A DNA stretch of 64,000 nucleotides, from assembly GCA_027596075.1 (NCBI GenBank), contig JADGJC010000032.1, positions 62,001 to 126,000 of the forward strand, read 5' to 3'. Under the pieces are notes generated by a model. It was not told the origin of the DNA. It worked only from the letters and a program-made list of their open reading frames with translations, and searched no databases. Made by a program: the position numbers and the translations under genes. The DNA comes from Rhizophlyctis rosea (Eukaryota > Chytridiomycota > Chytridiomycetes > Rhizophlyctidales > Rhizophlyctidaceae). Numbering within the stretch: the stretch's first letter is position 1; each line of letters begins with the position of its first letter. This document shows, piece after piece, positions 33,694 through 46,033 of this stretch.

Positions 33694-35186
33694 TTTGGTG
33701 TGATGAATGAGTGGTGCAGCTGGGTGAAAAAGGATCTGTGAGAGAGTAGGTTCTAAGATGAATGCGTGGATATGGTTTTGGGTGGTAAGAGGGTATAAGT
33801 GCACCTTTCTTTATGACTGTGAGAATGGTATTGGTGCCTGAACTCCGGGTGCTCACGAGGACGTAAGGGTAACGTCTTATGGTAAAAGTTTGCAGTTTCG
33901 GGCGAGTGGATTAGGCAAAAAAACGACTGGCGGAATGGTTTATGGCTTGCGGAGCAGGGATGAGGTGCGGACAGTAGAAAAATTCGAAAGTGAAAAATAT
34001 TTACTCCCATCCACTTCCGCGACCCACGCAGATGTCGAGATGGTTGATGACAACAAGAGAATAGGGGAGTGGAGGTGGTCACTGACCATCCAAACTTTCA
34101 GCGTTCAGGGAGACACTTTCCGACTGTCATGAGGTCTTGCATCATTACAATGACGCGTTCACATGATTTGGGTGTGAGAATATGAAACTTGTTATGACTA
34201 GTATGACGATGCTTGTTGCGCGGAATGAGTCTTCACGGCTGGAGTCTAGTCTGGGCTCCTGAACCATTTGGGTAGTACAGCCAGTTTCGTATTCTTAACT
34301 GTTCCGGTCCTCGCCACCCACCAATGATTACTAGCATTTAAGTCCATTGTATGCACTGAACGCGAAATGCAATTTTCAATGTCAGTAGTAGCTTTCATCC
34401 AGTCGCCCCTCCGAAGGAAGTACACGTCTTCCACTGTTGGTGACGCTTACACCGTCAGCCTTGTTCCCATCATAGTCTTGCATGACCCCTTTGGGCATTC
34501 TGATCCGTTCTCGCCACCGGGTACCAACGCCAACCAAATGACCAAGACTGACTCGTCCATCGCTGCTGCACCTCCTCCATTCTCCTTCAAGACAATGAGG
34601 CTGTGGAAAGATGGATAGTGCCAGCATGTAGGACAGCTGGTAAAGATGTGATGGGACACTTGGGTTTCATTTCCTCGCATGTGTCGGCATTCCCTTTAAC
34701 CGTGAGTCGAGGATAAATCTCCAAGTGGTTGACAGGGAAGTCAGTTTGCTATGGCTGGTTTGGATGACCCATTCAGCGATGGTATCGACTGGTGGGTTAA
34801 TCAGTCAGCGTAGCAGCGTCGTCAATGTCTATAAGAATCGGGTGCCGTCTTAAGTACAGTGACTTGTGGATAAAGCTCAAGCTGCCGACAAAGAATCCAA
34901 ATAGTGACATAATCCGCCAATAAACTTCGCATGGTTAAAGAGCTTCTCAACATTTATACAGATAGGTACAATAGCAGACTACACAGCTGGGTATCGGACG
35001 CAAGATCGCATTTTTGCAAGTTAGCTTCGCAGCACATATGATGTTGTTGCTGTCATGTGCATGGCAATGTTGGCGATGATCACTGCACAGGTTTCGCGAG
35101 ATCTAAGACAAATCAAAGTCACTTACTACCTTACCACAGCGGACATCCCGGATGGCTCCCCACACCCATACAAAAGAAGTCTACAA
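33694..35186. other. 1.5-kb spacer with no gene seen
   Basis: It includes the leader of the TAG-interrupted gene (33694-33800). Short frames at 34367-34618 and elsewhere have no domain and no splice support. Confidence 0.45.
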
Positions 35187-35510
35187 CTAACCCTTCTCCC
35201 CCTCCACAACCCTCACAACAAAAACCGGAAGCGGATATGGCCTCGTAAACATATGAAACCCATGTTTCTTATAACACCCCCACACACCAGCCTCCAAGTC
35301 CTCATCATCAACAATCTTCTCGTCGCCTTCCTTGCTTTGGATGTAGACGCGCATGGGGCGGCATGGGGGAGGGGTTTCGCCTAGGTCAATCAGGTAGAGG
35401 CGGACGGCTTTAAGGATGTCGGCGAGGCAGGTGAGGGATTCGGAGGGGAGGGGGATGACGAGGGTTGTTGGGTAGAAGGGGGTTGTGATGCGGCAGCGGG
35501 TTAGTTCCAT
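35187..35510 (-). CDS. Hypothetical small protein
   Basis: This single open frame of 107 residues starts at the ATG at 35510. The sequence looks coding: the sense strand begins C-rich and ends with balanced codons, and predicted strands and helices alternate (LADILKAVRLYLIDLGE, then PMRVYIQSKEGDEKIVDDED, then FHMFTRPYPLPVFVVRVV). There is no signal peptide, membrane segment or recognised domain. The frame upstream of the ATG also stays open (Ser/Thr/Gln-rich, to about 35900), but that part has low-complexity composition and is probably leader. It stands alone between spacers, head to head with chorismate synthase about 800 bp away. It could be a ubiquitin-like or domain-only adaptor; I assign no function. 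Confidence 0.5.
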   Translation of the reverse strand: MELTRCRITTPFYPTTLVIPLPSESLTCLADILKAVRLYLIDLGETPPPCRPMRVYIQSKEGDEKIVDDEDLEAGVWGCYKKHGFHMFTRPYPLPVFVVRVVEGEKG

Positions 35511-36314
35511 TTTGGGGGGTTGTGGGGTGGTTTGGTGTTGGGATGGAGAGGTTGTTTTTGTTTGTTTACTAGATGTAGTTTGATTACTTTTGATTGGTGG
35601 TGTAGACTGGTTCAAAGAATATTCGTGGTATTGTAGGTGATTGCGAGAGGAAGATGAGGGATACTGCGAACCGTCCACACTTATAAGATTGGATGGAAAG
35701 GGGAAGTGGGAGACTTTTTCCCACGGTCTCGGCTCTCGACGATTTGTCTCATTTTGATGCGTTTCACATCGTTTGAACTCGTCACAACTGCGCACGAGCT
35801 TCATTGTGCCACTTCGTTGTTTTAGACCGACTTTCGGAACAATTTTTCGAAAACATGAATACAGACTACTAGGTTTAGTAAACCTCAACTTCGTCAAGGG
35901 AGAGGAATTGATTTGCTTCAAAAATATTTCTGATTATTCTTAAACTCTTCAAGCCCTCCGGTTCAATCATAGACAATTCGGTTCTGTAAGAACTGGTCGG
36001 ATGAGCACAGAATTGAACAAATCTCGGTCATCGTTCGTTAGGGCGTAGATCTGGACCTCAACGAAAAATGGACGGAAATTTGCGGATGGACTTTTGGAAC
36101 TCCAAACCGTGGTCCATAGACCCGCGTGAGTCAAGCACCGTCCACACATCAGAGTGTCCATCACGCTGGTCATTTGCTCAGCCATCTCGTGCCACCAATC
36201 CAGCCACCAAAATAAACACTGGGCCCGATGTGGGCCCGATGCAATGCCCAAATTTATCCCTAAACCTCTCCACTTCCCCATTTCACCTTCTTCCCCCCCC
36301 CACACACAGCAAAT
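35511..36314. promoter_or_regulatory. Divergent spacer upstream of chorismate synthase
   Basis: It holds the leaders of the hypothetical gene (left) and of chorismate synthase (right, C-rich with a C8-type run near 36293). No further gene was recognised. Confidence 0.45.
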
Positions 36315-37970
36315 ATGAGTACTTTCGGAGAGTAAGTGATAGCGCATACAGTGACTGTCACGCACAAACACTTATCAGCTGCTCCATTTGTGTAGAGTTT
36401 ACCGCACCACCACCGCCGGTGAATCCCACTGCAAAGGGATCACCGTCATTGTCGACGGTGTTCCTCCCGGCATTCCCCTGACAGAAGCCGATATCCAACC
36501 ACAACTGGACCGCCGAAGGCCTGGACAGAGCGACTTGACTACTCCTGTATGTTTCCCTTTGCTCCACATGTTTTGAGGCCTGGCTTACCTTTTGGGTCCA
36601 TTAGCGTGATGAGAAGGACAAGGTTACAATTTTCTCCGGAACGGAGAAGGGTTACACGCTCGGCACGCCGCTCGCTATGACGGTCCCAAACCAGGACCAA
36701 CGTCCCTACGACTACGGAGAGATGGACTACTACCCTCGGCCTTCCCACGCTGACTTCACTTACCTCCAAAAGTACGGGTTGAAGGCGAGCACTGGTGGAG
36801 GACGGTCTAGTGCGCGTGAAACCATTGGTACGGTTTGCCCTGACCTCATCTCAAAAAATCGCACGTGCTTACGATCCCAATTCCCCGCACACCAGGTCGT
36901 GTCGCATCAGCAGCAATCGCCGAAAAATACCTCAAGCTCACCCACAACATCGAAGTCGTCGCGTTCGTTTCCTCCATCGGAAACGTCGGGATGGAACCCA
37001 TGACGGTGTACGAGGGTGTAGAGCAGGAAGCGGCATGGTTGGACAAGTGGAAGAAGTGGTGGGAGTTGTTGAAGAATGTGCAGAGGAAGGATGTGGATGC
37101 TAGTGATGTGCGGTGCCCGGATGCGGAGATTGCGCAGAGGATGCGGGAGGTGGGTGACGAACGGCGGGTGTTGTCCAGCTGCTACATGACAGCTCACGCA
37201 TCATAATTCTCCCAGCGTATCCTCGTATCAAAGAAAGTCTCCGACTCCATTGGTGGCAATGTTGTTTGCGTCGTTCGTAACGTCCCAACCGGTCTTGGCG
37301 AGCCTTGTTTTGACAAGCTGGAAGCCAAGCTCGCCCATGCCATGTTGTCTATTCCTGCCACGAAAGGTTTTGAGATCGGATCTGGGTTTGCGGGAACAGA
37401 CATTCCCGGCCACGTCCACAATGATCCGTTCGTGTTGAAGGGTGAGAGATTAGGGACAACTACGAACTTCTCTGGAGGTATTCAGGTATGGGGATTATCA
37501 GTATATTCTGAACTTATGACGTTACTTTCGATTGATGAACATGGTTGATGCAGGGAGGTATCTCCAACGGCGAGGACATCTACTTCAAGGTGGCGTTCAA
37601 GCCCCCAGCGACCATCTCGCAGGCGCAAGCAACGGCGACGTACGATGGAGTTGACGGAGAGTTGGCAGCGAAGGGCCGGCATGACCCTTGCGTCTTGCCC
37701 CGGGCGGTCCCAATTGTCGAGGCCATGACTCTTCTGACCATCATGGAGTACGTGACAGCCGGATGTTCTGATGTACTTGCTTTGGACGCCAATCCTGACC
37801 TTCTTGTTCCTCGTTACAGCATGCTCTTGCAACAACTGTCTAGAAAGGCTGCACACCAGCTTCTACCGCGTGATGCGAACATTCCGCCTGTGTTGACGGG
37901 AGAGTTGGGTAAGGGGAAGGTTGTGGGGAAGGGGAAGCAGGTTGATGGGGAGGTTGCTGAGAGGGGGTAG
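36315..37970 (+). CDS. ARO2: Chorismate synthase
   Basis: It converts 5-enolpyruvylshikimate-3-phosphate to chorismate, the last common step of aromatic amino-acid synthesis, and needs reduced FMN. Exons are 36315-36331, 36396-36546, 36605-36827, 36896-37149, 37216-37485 and 37554-37747, plus a last exon 37820-37970 after a GTACGT...TTACAG intron whose 72 nt also stay open. The spliced product is 419 residues. Signature motifs are complete: GESHCKG, the second-signature sequence Gx[49 protein letters not shown] and NFSGGIQGG. Fungal enzymes are usually bifunctional through an intrinsic flavin reductase activity; whether this holds here cannot be read from sequence. The tiny first exon (17 bases, MSTFGE) fixes the start, because it completes the conserved N-terminus. 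The tail after QLSRKAAHQ is Gly/Lys-rich and not conserved. Confidence 0.95.
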
Positions 37971-39050
37971 AGGACGGGGATTGCGTGCACGTAATTGAGA
38001 GACTGTAGACTGTATTTTTATGTATTTAGTTTTTGATAGATTGGAGTGCACCGTGCTTGAGTGTACGGACACGTTCTTTGACAGCCAGGATATGTTCGTC
38101 GGAAGTAGTCCCTGTCATCAACCGTAGTCGCTTCCCATCACCAGCTTGGGACGATTCTTCAATCTGAGGACCCCTCATACTTCCATGGTTGCGCTTTTTA
38201 TGACCCCCACGCACAGTCCTTTGCCTTCACGAGTTCAAATTGTTTTGTATCGATAGATTATTTATGTGGACAACATTTTTGCACATTCCGTGCGCATTCG
38301 AGGGATGAAACAAGCAAAATACGAATAACATATGTCCCCCAACCGTCCAAACCACTCAACGTCAGTACGCGCTCCCAACCAGACCCCGAAGAGCATGATC
38401 AGAAGACACGTCAAGTGGCGCTCCGAAGAGTCTGGACAAGAAACGGAGATATCAAAGACTGATATAGCAGACTTATGACTCAAGCCTCATCAAGACCACA
38501 GCTAGTAAGCTGGGAGCACGCAACCACATGATTCCTTCCGTACTTATCGAGGTGGATTTACCGGCCTCCCGGAGGAAGGGAAAAATCCGTCGATGAAAGG
38601 TGTGGTGGGCTGTGAGGAGGGATCTAAGGAATCTGCGTGAATGATTGTTTGGGGGCCCGGACAGGTGGAAAGCGTGGGAATAGGGAATGCAATGCGAAGT
38701 TCGGGTATTCCTACGGTTTGGTGGACCTGTCCGGAAGAGCCCTTCAAAGAAAGTTTTACATCCTTTTATCAGTTGGAGGAAGATGATGGGAGAAAAGGTT
38801 GGGGAAAACGGAGGACTGTTCAGCCATTTTATGGACAAAAGAAGTGGCGCATCATGACGCCAAGTGACGTGTCCTGGGGCCCACCAAGGCCCTCCAGCCC
38901 TCCACCGTCCAGACTCAGGCCCTCCCAACTTCCCCGCTCTCTTCCTTTTTCCCACACTCTTCCCACATTTGCACCTTTCCCATCATCAGCAGCAGTGCAG
39001 GCTGCAAACAACTGAACCCTCCCCACCGTCAGCACTCACACACCACCACA
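37971..39050. other. 1.1-kb spacer upstream of MAD1, with a long hairpin
   Basis: It contains a 78-nt imperfect hairpin at 38657-38734 (listed separately) and a C-rich leader directly before the MAD1 start. A minus-strand open frame at 38473-38955 overlaps the hairpin and lacks any domain; I regard it as chance. Confidence 0.5.
38657..38734. repeat. Long imperfect hairpin
   Basis: CCGGACAGGT (38657-38666) pairs with ACCTGTCCGG (38725-38734). Inside, AAA/TTT, CGT/ACG and GGAATA/TATTCC continue the stem with two mismatches and one 2/5-nt internal loop, around a loop of about 23 nt. Confidence 0.8.
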
Positions 39051-42000
39051 ATGTACCACCCCTACGCACAAACAACGCCCGCACGAAAGTCCTCGCGAAC
39101 AGTCTCAGTATCAACACCATCATACATTACAAGTCTCCGCGCCTCAGGTTTCACCCGCCGATCCGCAGCGCGCACGTCACAAGGACCGCATACCGCCGGA
39201 AACAGCACTCAAGCGGACACACCTGCCAATGGCGTGGACGATATTCTCGAGTTTCTGGACCGGAGTGTCAATAGGGCGGGGGCGGACGATAGCGGGGACG
39301 AGGAAGGCACGATGAGTTTGGATAGTGGGTCGCCGGCGACTAGTAGGGTGAGGAGTGCGAAGCTTAGGTTTTAATGGCATGGATGTGGGGTTCTGACGAA
39401 TGTTGCGTGCAGTATAGAAGCTCGTTCAACTCTCCCATGAGGTCGTCGGGGCGGTTCAGTATGAGCGGACGGAGCGATATTGTGAACTCAGGTATGCCAC
39501 TTGTTCTCCGTCATATAACGTGAGTTCACAAGTTGGCCAACGCCACGAATCCTCACACTCCGCTCAGAATTGGAGGCCGATCTGCGAACCATCAAAGCGG
39601 AAAAACGAAAGCTGGCGGACGAGAACTTGAAACTACAACGGCAGATCGTGGACATGGAAAGGAAGGATAGTGAGATAGACTTGCAACGACAAAAAGATCG
39701 CATGATGCTGGAGGTAAAGGACTCTTTCTTGTGTCCAGAAGCATCCGGGGAATTGTCACGCTCACGATTCTGACAAAGTAGAGCTCACAAAAAGATCGGG
39801 AAAATCTGAGGAAACAGAAGGAGCAGCTTGAGATGCGTTTGGGATCGCTGCAGAATGTAAATAACGAGGCTAAGGTGAGGGTGCCAATCTGTGCAAGAGG
39901 CCTTCCCGCTTTTCCGGAAGATTGATCTTCTCCTTCCGTCAAATAGACAGCTTCTGACACGAAAGTGGTGGAATTGAAGCGCGCAAATCAAGCACTTAGG
40001 GACGAGTACGCATCTTTTCAGCAAGCCGCCAATTCACGTCTGGAAGAAGGGGCACAGCGGATATCTGAGTTGATGGCAGAGAAGGCAGCCTTGGTTGAGC
40101 GCCACGCGAAGGAGGTTTGTATTTCGGCCGTTGTTCATTCTGATCGTAGGGAGCGTTGGCTCATCCTGCCTATGAAATCCTGAAAGCTGCGACATGCTGA
40201 AACGAGAGTGCGAGCGGAACAGAGGAAATATGAGGATTTGGAAGCAAAATTTCGCGAAGCGGAAAGGATTATTCAAGAATTACGGGCCAATCCTCAGGAT
40301 CCCGACCTTCCAATTCTGCGAAGGCAGATGTCTGGTGAGTATGCTCATGTCGTTGCGTGTGGCTTTCGCCGCTAAACTCACGCAAATACAACAGAGCAAG
40401 ACACACATATCCGGAAGCTTGATGAGAAGGTCAAACGTCTGACGCAGGAGAACCAGTACTACTACACGAAGCAGTTGGATTTTGAAAAGCTTCAAGAGGA
40501 AAAAATGGCAGCAGACCGGCAGTTGTCGCACATGAATCAACTTCGATCACGGCTTGGAGCAATGGAGATTGAGCTTTTGACACTTCGTGCTGAGAAGGAT
40601 CGGTGGGCGAAATTCCTGGAAGAGAGAGATGATTCGGGGTTGGAATCACCGTATGCGTTGAGCAAGACGTTGGCGAAACAGAGGCTTGAGAATTCGGTGT
40701 TGAAGGATAGGATTGGGGAGGAGGTGACGAGGAGGAATGCTAGGGAGGGGCATGTGGCGCGTTTGGAGAGTGAGGTATTTGTGATTGCGACCTTTCACAG
40801 GCGTTCAGACCATTGTACTGACTGCAGCATGCGTGCAGCTCAAACAAATGGCGGAGAAACTGAACGAGATGGAAGCACAGAAGGAACGGGATTTGAAAAC
40901 GGTCAAGAGGTTGGAGAGGGGCAAGGATTTGTCACATAGGGAGGTGGAGTTTTTGAGGGAACAGTTGGTAAGGGTCGTCACCATTACACTTGGGTCAACG
41001 CAAAATGCATTTACGCGGATGTTGTCTTCTCAGCGGAGTTATGAGTTTGAGGATGCGGCACTCGGGGTGGCATCGGACACGACCAAACCGGAACAACTAG
41101 TCAAGCTCGAAGTATTGTTGGAAGACTACAAAACACGGGTGGGCGAATTGGAGCAGCAGCTTGAGGCGAGCGGGTCTCTCCGTGCAGCAGCTGGTCCTGC
41201 ATCTCATACGGCAGACGACATTGCGGACATTCGTACTCAAATCTTGCAAAGGGATGATGGTGGGTGTACAAGAGAATTGATGACCTGGTTCTCTCAAGTT
41301 CGTTAAATTTCCTTTATCCACCAGCCATCAAGGCTCTTGAAGCCGAGAAGGATTTGTTGCAAAAAGAAGTGGATTCGCTTGATCGACAAGTAACGGAACT
41401 ACTGGGAGCACTTGGAAGAGGCGAATATAACCCGGAAACAACGACCGTACGTTGATAGATCTGTTATGCATCTTTTTGACGTGGCAACTGATAACACAAC
41501 GCAATCTTAGATTCTCCAACTGGCGAACAACCCCGAATCCCAAGAGTACGCGATCCGCGAAAGCACTCTAAATGCTCTCAGAGCCGAAAACGACAGTTTG
41601 CGGAAGCTATTGCGGGGAGGCGAGGCCGCTGGTGGAGTTCAACTGGTGCCGGCCGAAGCTTATCGAGTTGTGGAGGTGGACCGGATTAACCTGAAGAACG
41701 CGCTGGGGGAGAAGGATAAGCGGTTGTTGCGGTTGAAGGAGGTTTTGAATGGGAAAGTGCAGGAGTATTTGGCGGCGGTTTATTCTTTGCTTGGTATGTG
41801 TATTTGGGGCGACGCAAACTTCCCACCTTACAAATCTCCAGAATAAACCATCAACCAATCAACCATCCCTCAATCTACAGGCTACAAACTAGAAATCGAA
41901 CGCGACGGCCGAGTCCGCCTAACATCTACATTCGTTTCGCCGGAGCAACTATCGATATACTGCTCGTCGGCGGAACAGGATAAAGGAACGATTGAGGTGC

Positions 42001-42131
42001 GCGGGTCGGCGAAGCCGGAGTTGCAGCAAGGGTTTGAGTATTTTATTACGAAGCATGATTGTGTTCCGGCGTTTTTGGGGTGGATTTCGCAGGAGTTGTG
42101 GAAGAGGACTCGGATGCCGGCGGGGAGGTAG
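39051..42131 (+). CDS. MAD1: Spindle assembly checkpoint protein Mad1
   Basis: Mad1 recruits Mad2 to unattached kinetochores. About a dozen exons run from the ATG at 39051 (first exon 39051-39347) to the TAG at 42129-42131. The N-terminus is basic and Ser/Thr-rich. Then comes continuous coiled coil (ELEADLRTIKAEKRKLADEN onward). Family marks near the end are ILQLANNPESQEYAIRES followed by TLNALRAENDSL (the conserved NNP...L-NAL-R-EN block), then KRLLRLKEVLNGKVQEYLAA, VYSLLGYKLEIERDG, and the RWD-like C-terminal domain ending ITKHDCVPAFLGWISQELW. A Mad2-interaction motif is expected just before the NNP block, but I did not pin it down. The whole frame holds with ordinary GT-AG introns, including near-identical splice contexts at each coiled-coil exon. 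Confidence is high because the C-terminal domain is diagnostic. Confidence 0.94.
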
Positions 42132-42486
42132 GGTTTGTTGGGTGGTTGGGGAGAGGGGCCATGTGGAAAGTTTGTACTTAGGGATGTAATGATGGAATGG
42201 ATGTTTTTGCGAGGGTCAGAGGAGAATGAGGAATGTTGTGCAGTTGTCAAGCGATGGATTGAGAATGTACCTGGCAAAGGGTCACTTGTGATTGATATGG
42301 CGCGAGAGAGCAGAGTGTGATCAATATTGTCCTCCTTTGGAAAACAACCAAAAGGTCCATTCTGTCTGTGGAAACGACAGAGACCATCCCGTCCTCGCTT
42401 TTCCCGAACTTCATCTTTCCGATCTAACATTTGCGTTGAACATACACCGTGTATTATCTTCGAACCACATAGACATTCCTAACCAT
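42132..42486. other. Convergent spacer, MAD1 / F-box pseudogene
   Basis: It is G-rich just after the MAD1 stop, then ordinary sequence. Nothing was recognised. Confidence 0.5.
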
Positions 42487-44137
42487 CTACGAACTGGAAT
42501 CCCCCCTACCGCGAGTGATACGCACTGAACCAATCTTCAACTCACTTTCCAGCTCCCTGCTCAAACTCGCTACACTCTTTCCCCATTCCTCCAATTCCAA
42601 AATCTGACTCGCGCGAAAACTACTTCTACCATCGTTGAATGGATGCGCCACTAGCAAACTAACCTCCTTCAATCCGGAATGTTTTGTGAGCCCCTCCCGC
42701 AATTGCGAGCTATCCCAATTGTTGACAGCCAACTGAAGATTTTCTAGCCTACTGGAGGTGCGGGACAGGATGCGACCGATGTCCTTGCATTGAAAAGGGC
42801 TACAAGTGTCTCGCATGCCGTAGTTGATGCGAAGTGTTGTAAGATTGGTTATACGAGCTAGGCTATTGAGCAATGATTCCAAGACTGCTTCGTTGAGGAG
42901 ACCATCCTCTTCGTAAATGTCGGGATAATCGGAGTCCTCCTCGTTATGATGCCACCAGCTCAAGCACACAGAAGTCAATGATTGACAAGCCGCGGTTGTC
43001 AACGTTGAAAGTGCCCGTTCCCAGCAGACACCTTCCCAAGTGATTGTGGTGAGGGGTAGGTTGGTTCAGGGTATTGAGCGGCAGGATGGCAACCTCGGCG
43101 TATTCGTTGACTATCGTGATGGATTCCAGGTTGGGGACAGACACGGATATGTTGGTGAAGTATAGGGACGGCGTGATTCGTAATGATTGTAGCTTGGAAC
43201 ACAATGTCGGTGGGTATGCAGTAATCGCCTTCGACATCCAGGCATAGGGTTTTGAGCGGTCGTCGCAAAAGGTGAAGGAATTGGGAGAAGATGGTGGACC
43301 GAGGAAGGGTGTCGTTGGACATGACCAGTTTGAGCGTACGTAAACGTAAAGGATGTTCAGCGCTTGATGATTTCACCATTGCACGTGCGAATAAGTCTAC
43401 GCATTTCTGATCGACGTTGGCCCTTTCATAACTCCCGATCGAGATATTCTGAAGTTGCGGTGGGTCGATAGTAAACAGGATTTTCAAGAGCAGGAATGTT
43501 GGATCCTCAACAGTTTCATGGATCTCGATGGTACGGATGGATGTGACGCGAAGCCTATCCGCAAGAAAGGTATTCAGTGCTTCCCATTCCTTTTGACGGA
43601 CGCGGTCTCTGGGAAGGTAATTCCAAATGTTGAGGCAGTGGCCTTCCCGCAGCCTGAAAGCTGTAGCACGGAACCTTTTGCAAACTGCCAAGCGCCGATG
43701 TAAGCTTCTCGAGTCGTACTGGATATACCCTCAACTTTTTCAGACTTGCCTTGCGCCAGGTGAAGCTCATAAGGTAGGGAAGATTCCCAGGGTTCAGCTC
43801 CGTCTGGGAAGAATTCTTTGATCCAACTCGCGCGCGGTTGGATGAACTCGAAAATTGCAAAGAGAATGTGTTCGGGGAGTGCGGTTATGTAGCAGGGACG
43901 AGTATTGGCGGCCCGTTGAACAGCAACGGTGTCGAGCATAGTTCCAAGAACTATTTGAGAGGCTTGAAGGTCACCGAGTTTGTAAGATGGCATCACGGTC
44001 CGGGGTTTGAAAGCAGGGTTGATGCTTGGCAGCAGCTTGGGCCCAAGTTCGAATTCTGGGGGAATTGGTCTGAGGCCGCATGAAAGTGGGCACTCGGAAC
44101 TTTTTTCCCTGCAGACATTCTTCTTGCATGTCTTCAT
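42487..44137 (-). pseudogene. F-box/LRR-type gene with two frameshifts and a GC-AG intron
   Basis: Exon 1 (44137-43750) contains the F-box start YITALPEHILFAIFEFI. It joins across a 65-nt intron with a GC donor (43749-43685; GCAAGT...GGCAG) to give LHLAQVCKRFRATAFRL, the expected second half of the F-box. Leucine-rich segments follow (IRTIEIHE, LQNISIGSYE, LKTLCLDVEGDY). Around 43215-43240 the reading must shift by one base to continue as LCSKLQSLRITPSLYF and LESITIVNEYAEV. Around 43050-43080 it shifts again to LPLTTITWEGVCWERALSTL and the final leucine-rich part ending at 42487. No introns fit these shifts. A later ATG at 43993 is an alternative start. Functional F-box/LRR proteins select substrates for SCF ubiquitin ligases; this copy looks disabled unless the indels are sequencing errors. 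Confidence 0.6.
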
Positions 44138-44551
44138 TGCCTGCAATTATTACGCACACTGTCCACTCCTGTTTGCCCGGGAAAAGTCAACAAAAAATGA
44201 CGGCGCTTGACAAAAGTGAGTGTCGGTTAGCAATGCCGGTGCATGTATCAATGTGGATAGGCATCAGTAGTTCGCAACGTCAATAGCATACGGTCCTACC
44301 TTCCAAGCGTTGTGTAGAGCTTCAGCTGGAAATGAATTTGTTCTCACTGATTCTTTGTTCGTCATATATCCAGCCCCTGAGCAACGATATACATCTTTTC
44401 GGGATTACAGTCACTCGCCATACACCACTTTCCTCCTCTGCATCAGACCATATTTGGCTTAAAACCCTGCCTTCTTCCCAAAGCTCGGCCCCTTCCCACC
44501 ACATCTGCACCATTCGCGAAAGGGACTCCTGGGAACGATGCGAAATCAGAA
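44138..44551. other. Divergent spacer between two F-box-type genes
   Basis: This 414-bp spacer lies between two outward-facing starts. No other gene was seen. Confidence 0.45.
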
Positions 44552-45935
44552 ATGCCCATAGTGGATCCCACTTTCGCCCTCTCCATCTGCTCCTTCTGCA
44601 CACTCGACTCTCTTGCAACCCTGGCCTTGGTCTCAAAACGGTGGAATGCCATTGCCATATCGGACGCAGCATGGAAGGCCGTGACACTCCGAATACTCCA
44701 AGAAGACATCCCATGGGCTGATTCTGGTTTGACTCCACTCAAAGTATCAGAATGCCAGGAAGCTTTCCGCGCAATGTATGGTGGGGTTGGGGGTTGGCGG
44801 GAATTCTGCTTACTGCAGATCAAGCCGCTATTGGATTCCCATCAAGCTGCTGTCAAAGCATTGGAGGAAACGGAGGAATGGGGCGAGGAACCTCTGCCGC
44901 CCCTTGAGGGCATTAGGTTTAAGGCTGAGATTGCGTTCGATTTGGAGTTGTTGCCACCGGATGTCGAGTTGCCACCCGAAGCGTCTCGGGTGTTTGGCAG
45001 GCCTTGGATGCCAGAGTCGTTGTACGAACAGGTGAGGATTGCAATCTTGTTCCATAGCAATAAAACTGTGCAGGAATGTGAAATTCATCTGATGTAATTA
45101 ACATCGACATCAAAATGTCACAATGTCACAGATTTTGCAGGAAGACGAGACCCGCTACTTCGTGGCCCAATTAAACTGCAAGGACTCGCACGCCTTCCTG
45201 CCCGCCGTATCAGCTTCACTCCCTGCTGAAGGTATTATTTATATCTTCAGTACTCGAGCAGAAGGCCCAAATTTAGGAGTTCATGCCGCCGACAACACCA
45301 TAGTTTATTACCCTGGTCCCTTCTCTGCCCTCCGCCGCATCCCCCTCCAATCCCCTTGCATATGCCAAGCTCCTGACAGACGCCGTGCGTCAGATTCTCC
45401 CCCTTGCTACAAGGGTGTATGGCCTTCTGAACCCCGATGGGGCAGGGATGATGAAAACTGTTCCGTGTCCTTTGGCGACAAAGTTCCAATTCCAGTATGC
45501 GAACGCGAATGGGTCCCTCTCCCATACCTACGAGCCACCCACGAGCACGAGCACCGTTGCGCGTACATCGACCCGTCTGAACCCGCTCCCCCCTTCATAT
45601 CCATGTTTGGGTTCTTGCAAATACCAAGGGAGGAGAGCATTGGTGAAGACGTGTGCCTTTTGCCCACTGTCTCGCATTCTCAATCCCGTCATATTACCGC
45701 TGATACGGATGATGAGGATTATGACGAGGCGTTGGAGAAGTTTACGAATGGGGTTAGAAAGGAAGGGACGGTGCTGTTTCAGATGGCGAGGATGGTTGGG
45801 GCTGGTGGGGCTGATTGTGGGAGTTTTGTGAGGGTTTGGGCGTACCAGGGATTAGAGACACTGGAGGGGCGGTGGAATGATGTGGGATTGGCGGAGTATC
45901 AGTATTTGTGGGCGCATGTGACGTATGGGCTTTGA
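44552..45935 (+). CDS. F-box-like protein of unknown target
   Basis: Two exons (44552-45031, 45141-45935) give 424 residues. The first 45 residues contain FCTLDSLATLALVSKRWNAI, the second and third helices of an F-box, although the usual LP..L..I start is replaced by DPTFALSICSF. The remainder shows no family I recognise: a Glu/Pro-rich linker (EEPLPPLEGI), then a mixed alpha/beta region (RYFVAQLNCKDSHAFLPAV, then EGIIYIFSTRAEGPNLGV) and a C-terminal part (ALEKFTNGVRKEGTVLFQMA). In the middle of exon 2 (45350-45450) a second frame also looks protein-like (LTDAVRQILPLATRVYGLL), so a cryptic intron or frameshift there is possible. The neighbouring F-box/LRR gene is divergent, and the two may be regulated together. 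Confidence 0.6.
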
Positions 45936-46033
45936 AGTGGAGTGGTGCAGCTGATTTCTATATTTGGCTTGTTTGGACGAACTAATGGACTTGAGGTTGT
46001 CTGAACATGGTGAAAGCCCATTGTGCAGAAAAT

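Noticed and set aside
37748..37819. Insertion in the C-terminal region of chorismate synthase
   Set aside because: It is in frame, but perfect splice consensus (GTACGT...TTACAG) and the family alignment make it an intron that happens to stay open.
38473..38955. 160-codon minus-strand open frame upstream of MAD1
   Set aside because: It overlaps the foldback hairpin and the MAD1 promoter side; the Pro/Arg-rich sequence has no domain and looks like chance.
45350..45450. Alternative protein-like frame inside the F-box-like gene
   Set aside because: The main frame stays open through the region without needing splicing; the alternative cannot be joined with standard splice sites.
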